Assembly (NCBI RefSeq): GCF_023554255.2 | Contig: NZ_JAMJWD020000001.1 | Location: forward strand, 310,001 to 374,000 | Length of the DNA stretch: 64,000 nucleotides | Reading direction: 5' to 3' | Origin: Phyllobacterium sp. 21LDTY02-6 | GTDB taxonomy: Bacteria; Pseudomonadota; Alphaproteobacteria; Rhizobiales; Rhizobiaceae | Shown: positions 9,282-19,215 of the stretch, in pieces | Position numbering within the stretch: the first letter of the stretch is position 1 | Layout: each line of letters begins with the position of its first letter | Position numbers and translations under genes: made by a program | Notes under the pieces: generated by a model | What the model was told of the DNA's origin: nothing | Databases searched by the model: none | The model's input: the letters and a program-made list of their open reading frames with translations, nothing else

Positions 9282-10006
9282 CCGTGCAGGGCTTCATCAT
9301 CCATCTGCAACGGGCGGAACGGCGCGGCGAGCATGCGCGGTCGCTGATCGACAATCTCCCCGTGCCGACGGAGATTCTGGACGCGGTGGATGGGGAAGCC
9401 ATGTCGGAGCCCGAGATTGCGGATGTCTTCCGGCGTTCGCTGCACCGGCCCTGGTACCCGTTCGCGTTGCGCAAATCCGAAATCGCCTGCTTCCTCTCCC
9501 ACCGCAAGGCGTGGCAGGAGATCGTCGACCGCAATCTGTCCGCGGGGTTGATCGTCGAGGATGATGTCGAGCCCGGCGAAGGCTTCGATGCGCTGTTCAG
9601 GCTCGCCGCGAGCTCCATCCAGCCGAACGACTATATCCGTTTTCCACGCTGGGAGCGCGGCGAGAACGGCGATGTCGTCGCGGCCGAAAATGGCCTGTCG
9701 ATCATCGAGCCGCGCCTGCCCGGGCTTGGCATGCAGATGCAATTGGTCGGTGTCGAAGCGGCGCGCGCCCTGCTGGCCGCCACGCGGCGCTTCGACCGAC
9801 CTGTCGATACGACCATCCAGATGGGTTGGCTGCACACCGCACGTATCCTCTCGGCGCGGCCGATCGCCATCAGGGAGATCGATTTCGATCTCGGCGGTTC
9901 GGTCGTCCAGAACAAGAAGAAGACACTGGCGGCGCGGCTCTACCGCGAGGTGATGCGGCCCTGGTACCGCTTCACGCTCTATATGATCAACCGATTGCAG
10001 GGCTGA
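9278..10006 (+). CDS. Glycosyltransferase family 25 (LPS biosynthesis)
   Basis: A 242-residue GT25-type protein, the family of LgtB and related LPS galactosyl/glucosyl-transferases. It has the family opening (GFIIHLQRAERRGEHA), then GEIACFLSHR-like KSEIACFLSHRKAWQEI, and the Asp-rich IVEDDVEPG metal-site motif near residues 92-100. The start overlaps the lpcC stop by four bases. The pair therefore looks like one LPS-core assembly unit behind greA. Donor and acceptor sugars cannot be assigned. Confidence 0.85.
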   Translation: MTVQGFIIHLQRAERRGEHARSLIDNLPVPTEILDAVDGEAMSEPEIADVFRRSLHRPWYPFALRKSEIACFLSHRKAWQEIVDRNLSAGLIVEDDVEPGEGFDALFRLAASSIQPNDYIRFPRWERGENGDVVAAENGLSIIEPRLPGLGMQMQLVGVEAARALLAATRRFDRPVDTTIQMGWLHTARILSARPIAIREIDFDLGGSVVQNKKKTLAARLYREVMRPWYRFTLYMINRLQG

Positions 10007-10018
10007 ACGGCCCGCCGC

Positions 10019-10642
10019 TCATTGCGCGCCTTCGGGCAGCCAGTCCACCGGCACATGGCCTTCATCCGCCGCGACGCGCCCGAGCCACTTTGCCACGGAA
10101 GGATAGGCCGATAGGTCGAAGCCGCCATGATTGGCCGTGTGCGTATAGGCGTAGAGCGCGATATCCGCGATACTGAAACTGCCGCCGGCGAAATAGGGCG
10201 TCTTCTGCAACTGCGTCTCCATGACGAGCAGGGCCTTGTTGCCGCCTTCCAACGTGGCCGCCAGCCGTTCCGGCGTCGCCTCGCGGGCGCGCTCCGGATA
10301 GACCATGAGAGCCCGGCGCACGGCGATATAGGGTTCGTGGCTATATTGTTCGAAGAACAGCCATTGATACATGAGCGCGCGTTCATAGGGATCGGACGGA
10401 ATGAAGCGGGTGCCTTCCGCCAGGTGAAGCAGAATGGCATTGGATTCGGCCAGCAGTCTGCCATCGTCAAATTCGAGCAGGGGCACCTTGCCGTTCGGGT
10501 TCCTGGCCAGGAAGTCCGGCTTGCGCGTCGAGCCGTCCACCGAAGATATCGCGACATGCTCGAACGGCATTCCCAGTTTCGCCATCAGGAGGCGAGGCTT
10601 GTAGCAGTTTCCCGAGTCGATCTGCGAGTATAGTTTTGGCAT
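10019..10642 (-). CDS. Glutathione S-transferase family protein
   Basis: A 207-residue two-domain protein. The thioredoxin-like N-terminal domain has SGNCYKPRLLMAKLG at the active-site helix, the cis-Pro loop GKVPLLEFDDG, and ESNAILLHLAE as the glutathione gamma-glutamyl-binding motif. The all-helical C-terminal domain includes SIADIALYAYTH, the N-capping box of GSTs. It is a cytosolic enzyme conjugating or reducing with glutathione; the substrate is unknown. It is convergent with the GT25 gene. Confidence 0.88.
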   Translation of the reverse strand: MPKLYSQIDSGNCYKPRLLMAKLGMPFEHVAISSVDGSTRKPDFLARNPNGKVPLLEFDDGRLLAESNAILLHLAEGTRFIPSDPYERALMYQWLFFEQYSHEPYIAVRRALMVYPERAREATPERLAATLEGGNKALLVMETQLQKTPYFAGGSFSIADIALYAYTHTANHGGFDLSAYPSVAKWLGRVAADEGHVPVDWLPEGAQ

Positions 10643-10828
10643 CGTTCTTCTCCTGTGGCGCGCGACTATTTCCGGTGCCTTTCCCTGTGTCCAATCAATT
10701 TGGTTGAAGAGATACGTTAGCTGCCCTTATGTTTGCGCAGCTGTATGTCACACCCTGCACATAAAGTGCGCGATGTGAAGTCCATAGGGTATGCTTTCGC
10801 TTGCGATTCCAGAGGCATTGCGACATAG

Positions 10829-12084
<1,256 letters not shown>

Positions 12085-12085
<1 letters not shown>

Positions 12086-12129
12086 AGCCGAACGACCTGG
12101 AGCCGAAAGGCCTGGAGCCGAAAGACAGG
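12085..12129 (+). repeat. Three tandem 15-bp repeats at the aminotransferase stop codon
   Basis: Units GAGCCGAACGACCTG (12085-12099), GAGCCGAAAGGCCTG (12100-12114) and GAGCCGAAAGACAGG (12115-12129). The first starts on the last base of the TAG stop codon, and the array runs straight into the terminator stem. Confidence 0.75.
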
Positions 12130-12150
12130 GGCCCTTCGGGGCCCTTTTTT
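12129..12150 (+). terminator. Rho-independent terminator after the aminotransferase gene
   Basis: GGGCCC (12129-12134), TTCG loop, GGGCCC (12139-12144), then TTTTTT. It closes the aatA transcript. Confidence 0.9.
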
Positions 12151-12216
12151 GGCGATAGAAAGCAAGCTCCCGACAAAAGGCAGGCGCTCGAAGCCGATGC
12201 AGTTTCAGTGTTCTGG

Positions 12217-12336
12217 AAAGAAAAGAGGCCGGACGTAAGCCCGGCCTTGAATTTTGAAGGTGCCGTTTCCGGCAAAACCTCCAGAGGGGAACACTTGCGG
12301 CGCGCAAAATGGGAGGAGGAGACGCGCCAGCAAGTG
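12217..12336 (-). ncRNA. abcR: AbcR-family (alpha-r15) trans-acting small RNA
   Basis: Read on the minus strand, about 120 nt fold into three hairpins. Hairpin 1 pairs ACUUGC-GGCGCG (12335-12323) with CGCGCC-GCAAGU (12304-12293). Its loop shows UCUCCUCCUCCC (12322-12311), a perfect anti-Shine-Dalgarno stretch. A short GCCG-GAAA-CGGC hairpin follows. Last comes a terminator of AGGCCGG/CCGGCCU (12247-12226) and a U-rich tail to 12217. Length, C-rich loop and position beside lsrB/vtlR match the AbcR sRNAs of rhizobia and Brucella, which repress many transporter mRNAs. Candidate promoter: TTGAAA (12370-12365), 17-base spacer, CATATC (12347-12342). Confidence 0.88.
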
Positions 12337-12386
12337 AGTTGGATATGAGGCCTTTGACCTGGGCTTTCAACCCCGCGTTTTTGCAT

Positions 12387-12407
12387 TGCACCTATGCGAC
12401 TGGTGCA
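12387..12407. promoter_or_regulatory. LysR-type operator candidate upstream of the AbcR sRNA
   Basis: The inverted repeat TGCACC (12387-12392), nine-base spacer, GGTGCA (12402-12407) is centred about 61 bases upstream of the predicted sRNA start. That is the normal position for a LysR activator site. The neighbouring LsrB/VtlR is known in relatives to activate abcR, so it is the obvious candidate. The box is seen; the binding is inferred. Confidence 0.6.
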
Positions 12408-12565
12408 TAGCTCCTGTTCGACCGGCTATTCCGGCACAGGCGTTTCGGATACCACCTGATATGCGCAAAATCATGCCAGCGCCGGCGGCACGGGCGGAAG
12501 CAAAATTTTCTGCATTCGGTCGAATAAACTGCTTCGCGGCGGCATAAACCGGCGGATCGGCGAAA

Positions 12566-13462
12566 TTAATATGACCAGGTGCGGGCCTTGTTGAACAGGA
12601 AATCCCGGAAGACGTGCAATTTGGCGGCGTTCTTGATACCCTCTGGATAGCAGAAGAACGTATCGAAGGACGGCAGTTCCATTTCAGGAAGCAGGCGGAC
12701 CAGGGTGGAATCCTTTTCCACCATGTAGTCCGGCAGCACGCCGATGCCCACGCCCTTCTGTATCGCCCGCTTGATCGACAGGAGATTGTTGATCTGCAGG
12801 ACGGCCGGGCGCTGGTTGCCGTCGGACCTGCCGATGATTTCCAGCCAGTTCAGATTTGTCAGATAGGAGGGGGCGGGTTCGCCGAAACTGACGATCCTGT
12901 GGCTGTCGATCTCGTCGATGCTTTCGATCTTGCCATATTTCGCAATATAGCTTGGCGCGGCATAGACGTGCATGTGCACGGTGAACAGCCGCCGCTGGAT
13001 GAGGTCCGGCTGCTGCGGCTGGCGCAGGCGAATGGCGCAATCCGCGTGGCGCATCGTCAGGTCCAGTTCCTCATTGTCGAACAGGAGCTGCAACTGCACT
13101 TCCGGAAAGAGTTCGATGAATTCCTGCACGCGCTCCACCAGCCAGCCGGAACCAAGCCCGACCGTCGTCGTGACACGCAGCTTGCCTGAAGGCCGGTCCT
13201 TGCTTTCGGTGAGGCGGGAGCGGACGTTCTCCAGCTTCATCAGCACTTCGTGGGCGGTGCGGTAGAGAACCTCGCCCTGTTCGGTCAGTATGAGGCCGCG
13301 GGCATGCCGGTGGAACAGCGGCACGCCGACATCCTGTTCCAGTGCGCTTACCTGGCGGGAAATGGCAGATTGCGACAGATGCAGCGTCTCGGCAGCATGG
13401 GTGAACGACCCAGCTTCCGCCGCAGCATGAAATATTCGCAACTTGTCCCAATCAAGCGACAT
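12566..13462 (-). CDS. lsrB: LysR-family regulator LsrB/VtlR
   Basis: A 298-residue LysR-type regulator. The winged HTH is at residues 1-65 (DKLRIFHAAAEAGSFTHAAETLHLSQSAIS), followed by the helical linker and the periplasmic-binding-like effector domain. The protein closely fits LsrB of Sinorhizobium and VtlR of Brucella, which control AbcR sRNAs, small DUF1127 genes, LPS and oxidative stress traits. The context agrees: an AbcR-type sRNA lies directly downstream on the same strand and trxB directly upstream. The gene probably shares regulation with trxB, whose stop is 59 bases before its start. Confidence 0.9.
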   Translation of the reverse strand: MSLDWDKLRIFHAAAEAGSFTHAAETLHLSQSAISRQVSALEQDVGVPLFHRHARGLILTEQGEVLYRTAHEVLMKLENVRSRLTESKDRPSGKLRVTTTVGLGSGWLVERVQEFIELFPEVQLQLLFDNEELDLTMRHADCAIRLRQPQQPDLIQRRLFTVHMHVYAAPSYIAKYGKIESIDEIDSHRIVSFGEPAPSYLTNLNWLEIIGRSDGNQRPAVLQINNLLSIKRAIQKGVGIGVLPDYMVEKDSTLVRLLPEMELPSFDTFFCYPEGIKNAAKLHVFRDFLFNKARTWSY

Positions 13463-13521
13463 CGCGCCGTTTCTCCCCCTTTCCGGACCCCGTATGCGGG
13501 GCCGGCTCCTTCATATGGCCT

Positions 13522-14547
<1,026 letters not shown>

Positions 14548-14772
14548 TCACCTTCTTGAGCCATAAAGTAGTGTTTGATGACCCTTCCTTGCAAGGTCTG
14601 CTTATAATATAGACGGGTTAGCCACAGCTTGTATGCGCCAGGGCACGGAATATCGTCGCTGGCTTTGGCCGTGGAGGTAAGTCTATGAAATATAAGCTGT
14701 CCAAAACGCGACCACGAGGCTGATCCCATCCTTCGAACCATTGCCAACATATGCGCGCGTTTTGGTCTCGTC

Positions 14773-16173
14773 ATGGGCGGGATGATGCTCGTGCCGGCGC
14801 TGGTGGATCTGCACATCGGCAATAGCGACTGGCTGGTTTTCGTTCAGTCGGCCCTGTTCACCGGCATCCTCTGCGGGCTGGTGCTGCTGGCGACGCAGAA
14901 TGTCGAGATACGCTTCACGCCGCGCCTCGGATTTCTGCTTATCGTTGCCGTATGGCTGACGGCGGCCTTGCTGGGTTCGCTCCCGCTCTATTTCTCGACA
15001 TTGCCGATAAGCTTCATAAGGGCCCTCTTCGAATCCCTGTCCGGCCTCACTTCGACCGGCGCGACCGTGCTTACCGGGCTCGACCGAATGCCGCGCGGCA
15101 TATTGATGTGGCGCTCGCTGCTCTGCTGGTTCGGGGGTCTCGGCTTCATCGGCCTCGGGCTGCTGCTCCTGCCTTCGCTGCGTGTCGGCGGCATCCAGCT
15201 GCTCCACATGGAATCCTCCGACAAATCGGAGAAGATACTGCCGCGCGTGCATCAGATCGCGACGGGCATAACCCTGGCCTATTTCATCCTGACGGTGCTT
15301 TGCATGGCGTCGTATTTCGCCGCCGGCATGGGGATGTTCGATGCGGTCAACCACGCCCTGACGACCGTTTCCACCTCGGGTTTCTCCACCCACGACAGTT
15401 CGCTCGGCTTTTATGCGCATAACAGGCCCATTCTGATTATCGCCACGGTGTTCATGACGCTCGGAGCGCTTCCCTTCGTGCTCTATATCAAGGCGCTGAT
15501 GCCGCAGCGCTTCGTATCCTTTGCCGATCCGCAGGTTTCGCTGTTCTTCATCATCGTCATCAGCCTGAGCGTGTTTCTGGCCATCATGCTGAAGATCGAG
15601 ACCGGCATTGCATTCGGCGACGCATTGATCGCGGCCTCGTTCAACCTCGTCTCGGTCATATCCACGACGGGTTTCGCCACGGAGGACTACCAGCTCTGGG
15701 GGGCGGAGGCCCTGGGCGTGTTCTTCCTGGTAACATTCCTCGGAAGCTGTGCCGGTTCGACCTCCGGCGGCATCAAGCTCAACCGGGTGATCATCCTGTG
15801 GCAGCTCGCTTCGGCGACCCTGACGAAACTCATAATGCCCAATGCCATCATCAAGATGCGCTATGGACGCTCCGAGATCACCGAGGAAGTGGCGCAGTCG
15901 GCGCTGCTGTTCATGTTCCTCTACACGGCATCCCTGATCCTTGGCGCAAGCGCCCTTGCGATGCTGGGCAATGATCTCGGCACGGCGATAACCGGGGCGC
16001 TGACGGCCCTTTCCAATGTCGGTCCCGGCTTTGGCGATACGATCGGGCCGGTCGGCAATTTCTCGACATTGAACGAACCATCGCTGCTGGTCTTGAGCTA
16101 TCTGATGCTGGCGGGGCGGCTCGAAATCATAACGGTCGTGATCCTTTTCACGCGCCGCTTCTGGAGCCGCTAA
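14773..16173 (+). CDS. trkH: Trk-type potassium uptake membrane subunit TrkH (5' end apparently frameshifted)
   Basis: From ATG 14773 this gives 466 residues with about ten membrane segments and pore-loop signatures (SLSGLTSTGATVLTG, TTVSTSGFSTHD, VSVISTTGFATEDY, LSNVGPGFGDT), the K+ channel-like subunit that works with TrkA. The 14773 start has no ribosome-binding site, and family-like sequence continues upstream (ILRTIANICARFGLV). A good start exists at 14685 behind GGAGG, but its frame stops at 14723. Removing one A from the AAAA at 14703-14706 would join the two. The true coding region is thus probably 14685-16173 with an indel or a frameshift. Confidence 0.88.
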   Translation: MGGMMLVPALVDLHIGNSDWLVFVQSALFTGILCGLVLLATQNVEIRFTPRLGFLLIVAVWLTAALLGSLPLYFSTLPISFIRALFESLSGLTSTGATVLTGLDRMPRGILMWRSLLCWFGGLGFIGLGLLLLPSLRVGGIQLLHMESSDKSEKILPRVHQIATGITLAYFILTVLCMASYFAAGMGMFDAVNHALTTVSTSGFSTHDSSLGFYAHNRPILIIATVFMTLGALPFVLYIKALMPQRFVSFADPQVSLFFIIVISLSVFLAIMLKIETGIAFGDALIAASFNLVSVISTTGFATEDYQLWGAEALGVFFLVTFLGSCAGSTSGGIKLNRVIILWQLASATLTKLIMPNAIIKMRYGRSEITEEVAQSALLFMFLYTASLILGASALAMLGNDLGTAITGALTALSNVGPGFGDTIGPVGNFSTLNEPSLLVLSYLMLAGRLEIITVVILFTRRFWSR

Positions 16174-16264
16174 TGGGAAGCTGTTTGCAACTGGTCCGGG
16201 ATGCAGTACACAGCGGCAGGAATCGCATATGTTAGCCACTTCTGGGACAGGATAAGATTACACC

Positions 16265-16735
16265 ATGCCTTTGACGGCGGATCTCGACGCGATCGACTGG
16301 AAAATTCTGAAACAACTGCAGGATAATGGCCGCATCACCAATGTGGAATTGGCTGAGCGGGTTGGAATCTCTGCCCCGCCATGCCTGCGGCGTGTCAGGA
16401 AGCTGGAGGAAAGCGGGATAATCCAGGGATACCGCGCCATTCTGAATGGCGGGATTCTGGGGCAGGACATCGTTGCCTTCTGCATGATCCGCCTGCATCG
16501 CCAGTCCGATGCCGACCTGAAGAGCTTTGCCGAAAAGACCAATAGCTGGACGCTGGTGCGGCGGGCGTGGATGGTCTCGGGGGAATCGGATTTCCTGCTG
16601 CATTGCGTGGCGCCGGACCTGAACACGTTCCAGAATTTCGTCATCGAAGAGCTGACCTCGACGCCGAATGTCGATTCGGTGCGCACGTCCCTGACGATCC
16701 GCTCGGTCAAGAACGAGCCGCTGATCGTCCTTTAG
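16265..16735 (+). CDS. Lrp/AsnC-family transcriptional regulator
   Basis: A 156-residue one-domain-pair regulator. The N-terminal HTH (LDAIDWKILKQLQDNGRITNVELAERVGIS, residues 5-34) is followed by the RAM effector domain (about residues 70-145), which usually binds an amino acid and drives octamer formation. The same gene lies near trxB/lsrB in Brucella-like genomes. Target genes are not evident from the window. A bidirectional terminator separates it from cspA. Confidence 0.92.
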   Translation: MPLTADLDAIDWKILKQLQDNGRITNVELAERVGISAPPCLRRVRKLEESGIIQGYRAILNGGILGQDIVAFCMIRLHRQSDADLKSFAEKTNSWTLVRRAWMVSGESDFLLHCVAPDLNTFQNFVIEELTSTPNVDSVRTSLTIRSVKNEPLIVL

Positions 16736-16805
16736 CGTTGTCTTGCCCCGATAATTGTCGTGCCCGGGTAGCGGCGGGCACTATTCGGGTAAAAGCGGGT
16801 AAAGA

Positions 16806-16830
16806 AAAAGGCGGGAAGAACCCGCCTTTT
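16806..16830. terminator. Bidirectional terminator between the Lrp gene and cspA
   Basis: AAAAGGCGGG (16806-16815), AAGAA loop, CCCGCCTTTT (16821-16830). It has a T-run in both directions and sits between two convergent genes. Confidence 0.92.
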
Positions 16831-16866
16831 TACATTGAGGAAAACCAGGCCACGGGGGCCGGATAA

Positions 16867-17079
16867 TCAGCCCTCGACGCTGAGATTGTCAGCGGACGAC
16901 TTGCCCGAACGGCGGTCCTGAACGATTTCGTAGTTGATCTTCTGACCATCATTGAGACCGCGCAGACCTGCACGCTCAACGGCAGAGATATGAACGAAAA
17001 CATCCGCACCACCGGTGTCAGGCTGGATGAATCCGTAGCCCTTAGTGCCGTTGAACCATTTCACTGTTCCCGAAGCCAT
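16867..17079 (-). CDS. cspA: Cold-shock domain protein
   Basis: A 70-residue single cold-shock domain. RNP1 (KGYGFIQP) and RNP2 (VFVHISAVE) are intact. It binds single-stranded RNA or DNA and acts as an RNA chaperone in the cytoplasm. The long stretch upstream (17080-17240) could be a structured 5' leader, as is common in this family, but no specific element was recognised. Confidence 0.95.
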   Translation of the reverse strand: MASGTVKWFNGTKGYGFIQPDTGGADVFVHISAVERAGLRGLNDGQKINYEIVQDRRSGKSSADNLSVEG

Positions 17080-17409
17080 GGGAAGTTCCTTTCAGGTATA
17101 TAAGAGAGACAGCATAAACAAATGCTGCCCAGGGAATCGAACCTATGCAATGGAGTTCATCAGGAAGCGCAACAGGTTACGCGGTCGCAAAGTCACTCGA
17201 CCGATAAAATCGATGTGAAATACATAGGACAGAATTCCGGGCAAGACAAGCGGGTTTGAAATCGGCGCCGACCGACGTTCCGGCCGCACCGTTGCAAGCG
17301 ACGGGATTGGACCTACATTGCAGGAAGAAACCGCACGGCCTTCAGTCCGCTTTGCGTCGCAAACTGCTAGAATAGCCGGGCCGAATCAGGGTCGTGGACG
17401 GGAGAGACT
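17080..17409. other. Gene-free stretch between cspA and the ABC transporter gene
   Basis: About 330 bases hold the cspA leader (minus strand) and the upstream region of the ABC transporter gene (plus strand). No coding frame or clear hairpin-plus-T-run was identified. Confidence 0.4.
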
Positions 17410-19194
17410 ATGGCGAAGAGGAAAGCCGATCGGACGCCGCCGACCGCCGTTGCCGGTGAAGTCCAGTCCGGATTGCTCTCCCAGCTTCGCGTCATCGTCG
17501 ACATCTACTGGAATTCCCCTGTCCGCAACCGGTTGATCCTCCTGGTCCTCGGCGTATTCGCCATCATCATCGTCACCTCCGCCGGGCAGGTATTGCTCAA
17601 CCGCTGGAACGTCCCGTTCTACGATGCACTTTCGCGCCGCGACCTGCCGGCATTCACCGAGCAGCTCATGGTGTTCATAGGCATCGCCTCGGTATTGCTG
17701 GTCCTCAGCGTTGCGCAGACCTGGCTCAACCAGATGACCCGGCTGAAGCTGCGCGAGGGGCTGACCCGCGATCTCATCGGCGAATGGCTGGTGCCGCGGC
17801 GGGCTTTCAAGCTCTCCAATTCCGGCCCTATCGGCGTCAATCCGGACCAGCGCCTGCATGAAGATGCACGGCATCTGGCGGAAATGTCGACCGATCTTGG
17901 CTTCGGCCTGCTGCAAGCCTCGATATTGATGGTCAGTTTCGTCGGGGTTCTCTGGTCGCTGTCGAGCGGCTTCGTCTTCAACCTCTATGGCTACAGTTTT
18001 TCCATCCCGGGCTACATGGTATGGGCGGCCATACTTTATGCGGCGTCTGCCTCCTGGCTCAGCTGGCTCGTCGGCCGCAAGCTCATCAAATACAATGCCG
18101 ATCGCTACCAGAAGGAATCGGAACTGCGCTTCTCCCTGATGCGGGTGAACGAGCATATCGATGCCATTTCGCTCTATCGCGGCGAGGCCGACGAGAAGCG
18201 GCGCCTCGGCTTCGATGTAGACAGCCTGCTAGCGGCCATCCGGCTGCTCGTGACGGCGCTGACGCAGCTCACCTGGGTGACGTCCGGCTATGGCTGGTTC
18301 ACCATCGTCGCGCCGATCCTCGTCGCTGCCCCGGTCTATTTTGCCGGGAATCTTTCGTTCGGCGGCCTGATGATGGCCATCGGCGCCTTCAACCAGGTCC
18401 ATGCCGCGCTGAAATGGTTCGTCGATAATTTCGGCGCCATAGCCGATTGGCGCGCGACCCTCCTGCGCGTGACGTCGTTCCGGCAAGCCGTGCAGGCGAC
18501 CGACATCATGAACGGCGTCGAACAGCGCATCGGCTTTGCCGAAGGCGAGGCGAATGAATTGCGGCTGGATGCGCTAAAGATATCGGCGCCGCGCATGACC
18601 GTGCGCCTCAAGGAGAAGGCGGCGGTGGTGAAGGAGGGCGAGCGTGTCCTCATCACGAGCGAGACCGGTATCGATCGCACATTGCTGTTCCGTGCGATTG
18701 CCGGTCTCTGGCCGTGGGGCGCCGGAACCGTGACGCTGCCGGGCGGCAAGGAAATCATCTACATGCCGCGGTTGCCCTATTTTCCGCCGGGAAGCCTGCG
18801 CGAGGCCATGTCATATCCGCTGGGCAAGGATGGGTTCAGCGATAGCCAACTCGTCGATGCCCTGCACAATCTCGGCCTGAAACGCCTCGAAACCATGCTG
18901 GATTTCAATGCGCGCTGGGAAAGGGAGCTGAGCGACGATGAACAGCAATCGCTGGCATTCGCCCGGCTGCGTCTGCACAAGCCGGATTGGGTGGTGATCG
19001 ACGAAGCACTGGATGGCATGGAACCCGATGCACGCGAGCTGGCGCTGGCCGTCTTGCGCGACGATCTCGGGGCATCGACAGTGGTTCATATCGGCAGGGA
19101 AGACAAGGATGACCATGTCTTCTCCAAGGTGCTGCACTTCGTCAGCGATCCCTCCGGCCATGGCCTGGAGGGTACGGGCGTGACCGGCGTTTAG
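17410..19194 (+). CDS. SbmA/BacA-YddA-like ABC transporter with a degenerate ATPase domain
   Basis: A 594-residue half-transporter. The ABC_membrane_2-type domain (about residues 20-330) has WNVPFYDALSRRDLPAF and the QRLHEDARHLAE loop typical of the YddA/SbmA/BacA group. The C-terminal ATP-binding domain is odd. Walker A reads SETGIDRT (417-424), so the invariant Gly-Lys is Asp-Arg. The signature motif reads LSDDEQQ (507-513), not LSGGEQQ. Walker B (VVIDE, 528-532) is kept. ATP hydrolysis is doubtful; transport may be proton-driven as in SbmA, or the domain may have become regulatory. The substrate is unknown. Confidence 0.8.
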   Translation: MAKRKADRTPPTAVAGEVQSGLLSQLRVIVDIYWNSPVRNRLILLVLGVFAIIIVTSAGQVLLNRWNVPFYDALSRRDLPAFTEQLMVFIGIASVLLVLSVAQTWLNQMTRLKLREGLTRDLIGEWLVPRRAFKLSNSGPIGVNPDQRLHEDARHLAEMSTDLGFGLLQASILMVSFVGVLWSLSSGFVFNLYGYSFSIPGYMVWAAILYAASASWLSWLVGRKLIKYNADRYQKESELRFSLMRVNEHIDAISLYRGEADEKRRLGFDVDSLLAAIRLLVTALTQLTWVTSGYGWFTIVAPILVAAPVYFAGNLSFGGLMMAIGAFNQVHAALKWFVDNFGAIADWRATLLRVTSFRQAVQATDIMNGVEQRIGFAEGEANELRLDALKISAPRMTVRLKEKAAVVKEGERVLITSETGIDRTLLFRAIAGLWPWGAGTVTLPGGKEIIYMPRLPYFPPGSLREAMSYPLGKDGFSDSQLVDALHNLGLKRLETMLDFNARWERELSDDEQQSLAFARLRLHKPDWVVIDEALDGMEPDARELALAVLRDDLGASTVVHIGREDKDDHVFSKVLHFVSDPSGHGLEGTGVTGV

Positions 19195-19215
19195 CCCGGC
19201 CCGGATTGCTCCGGA

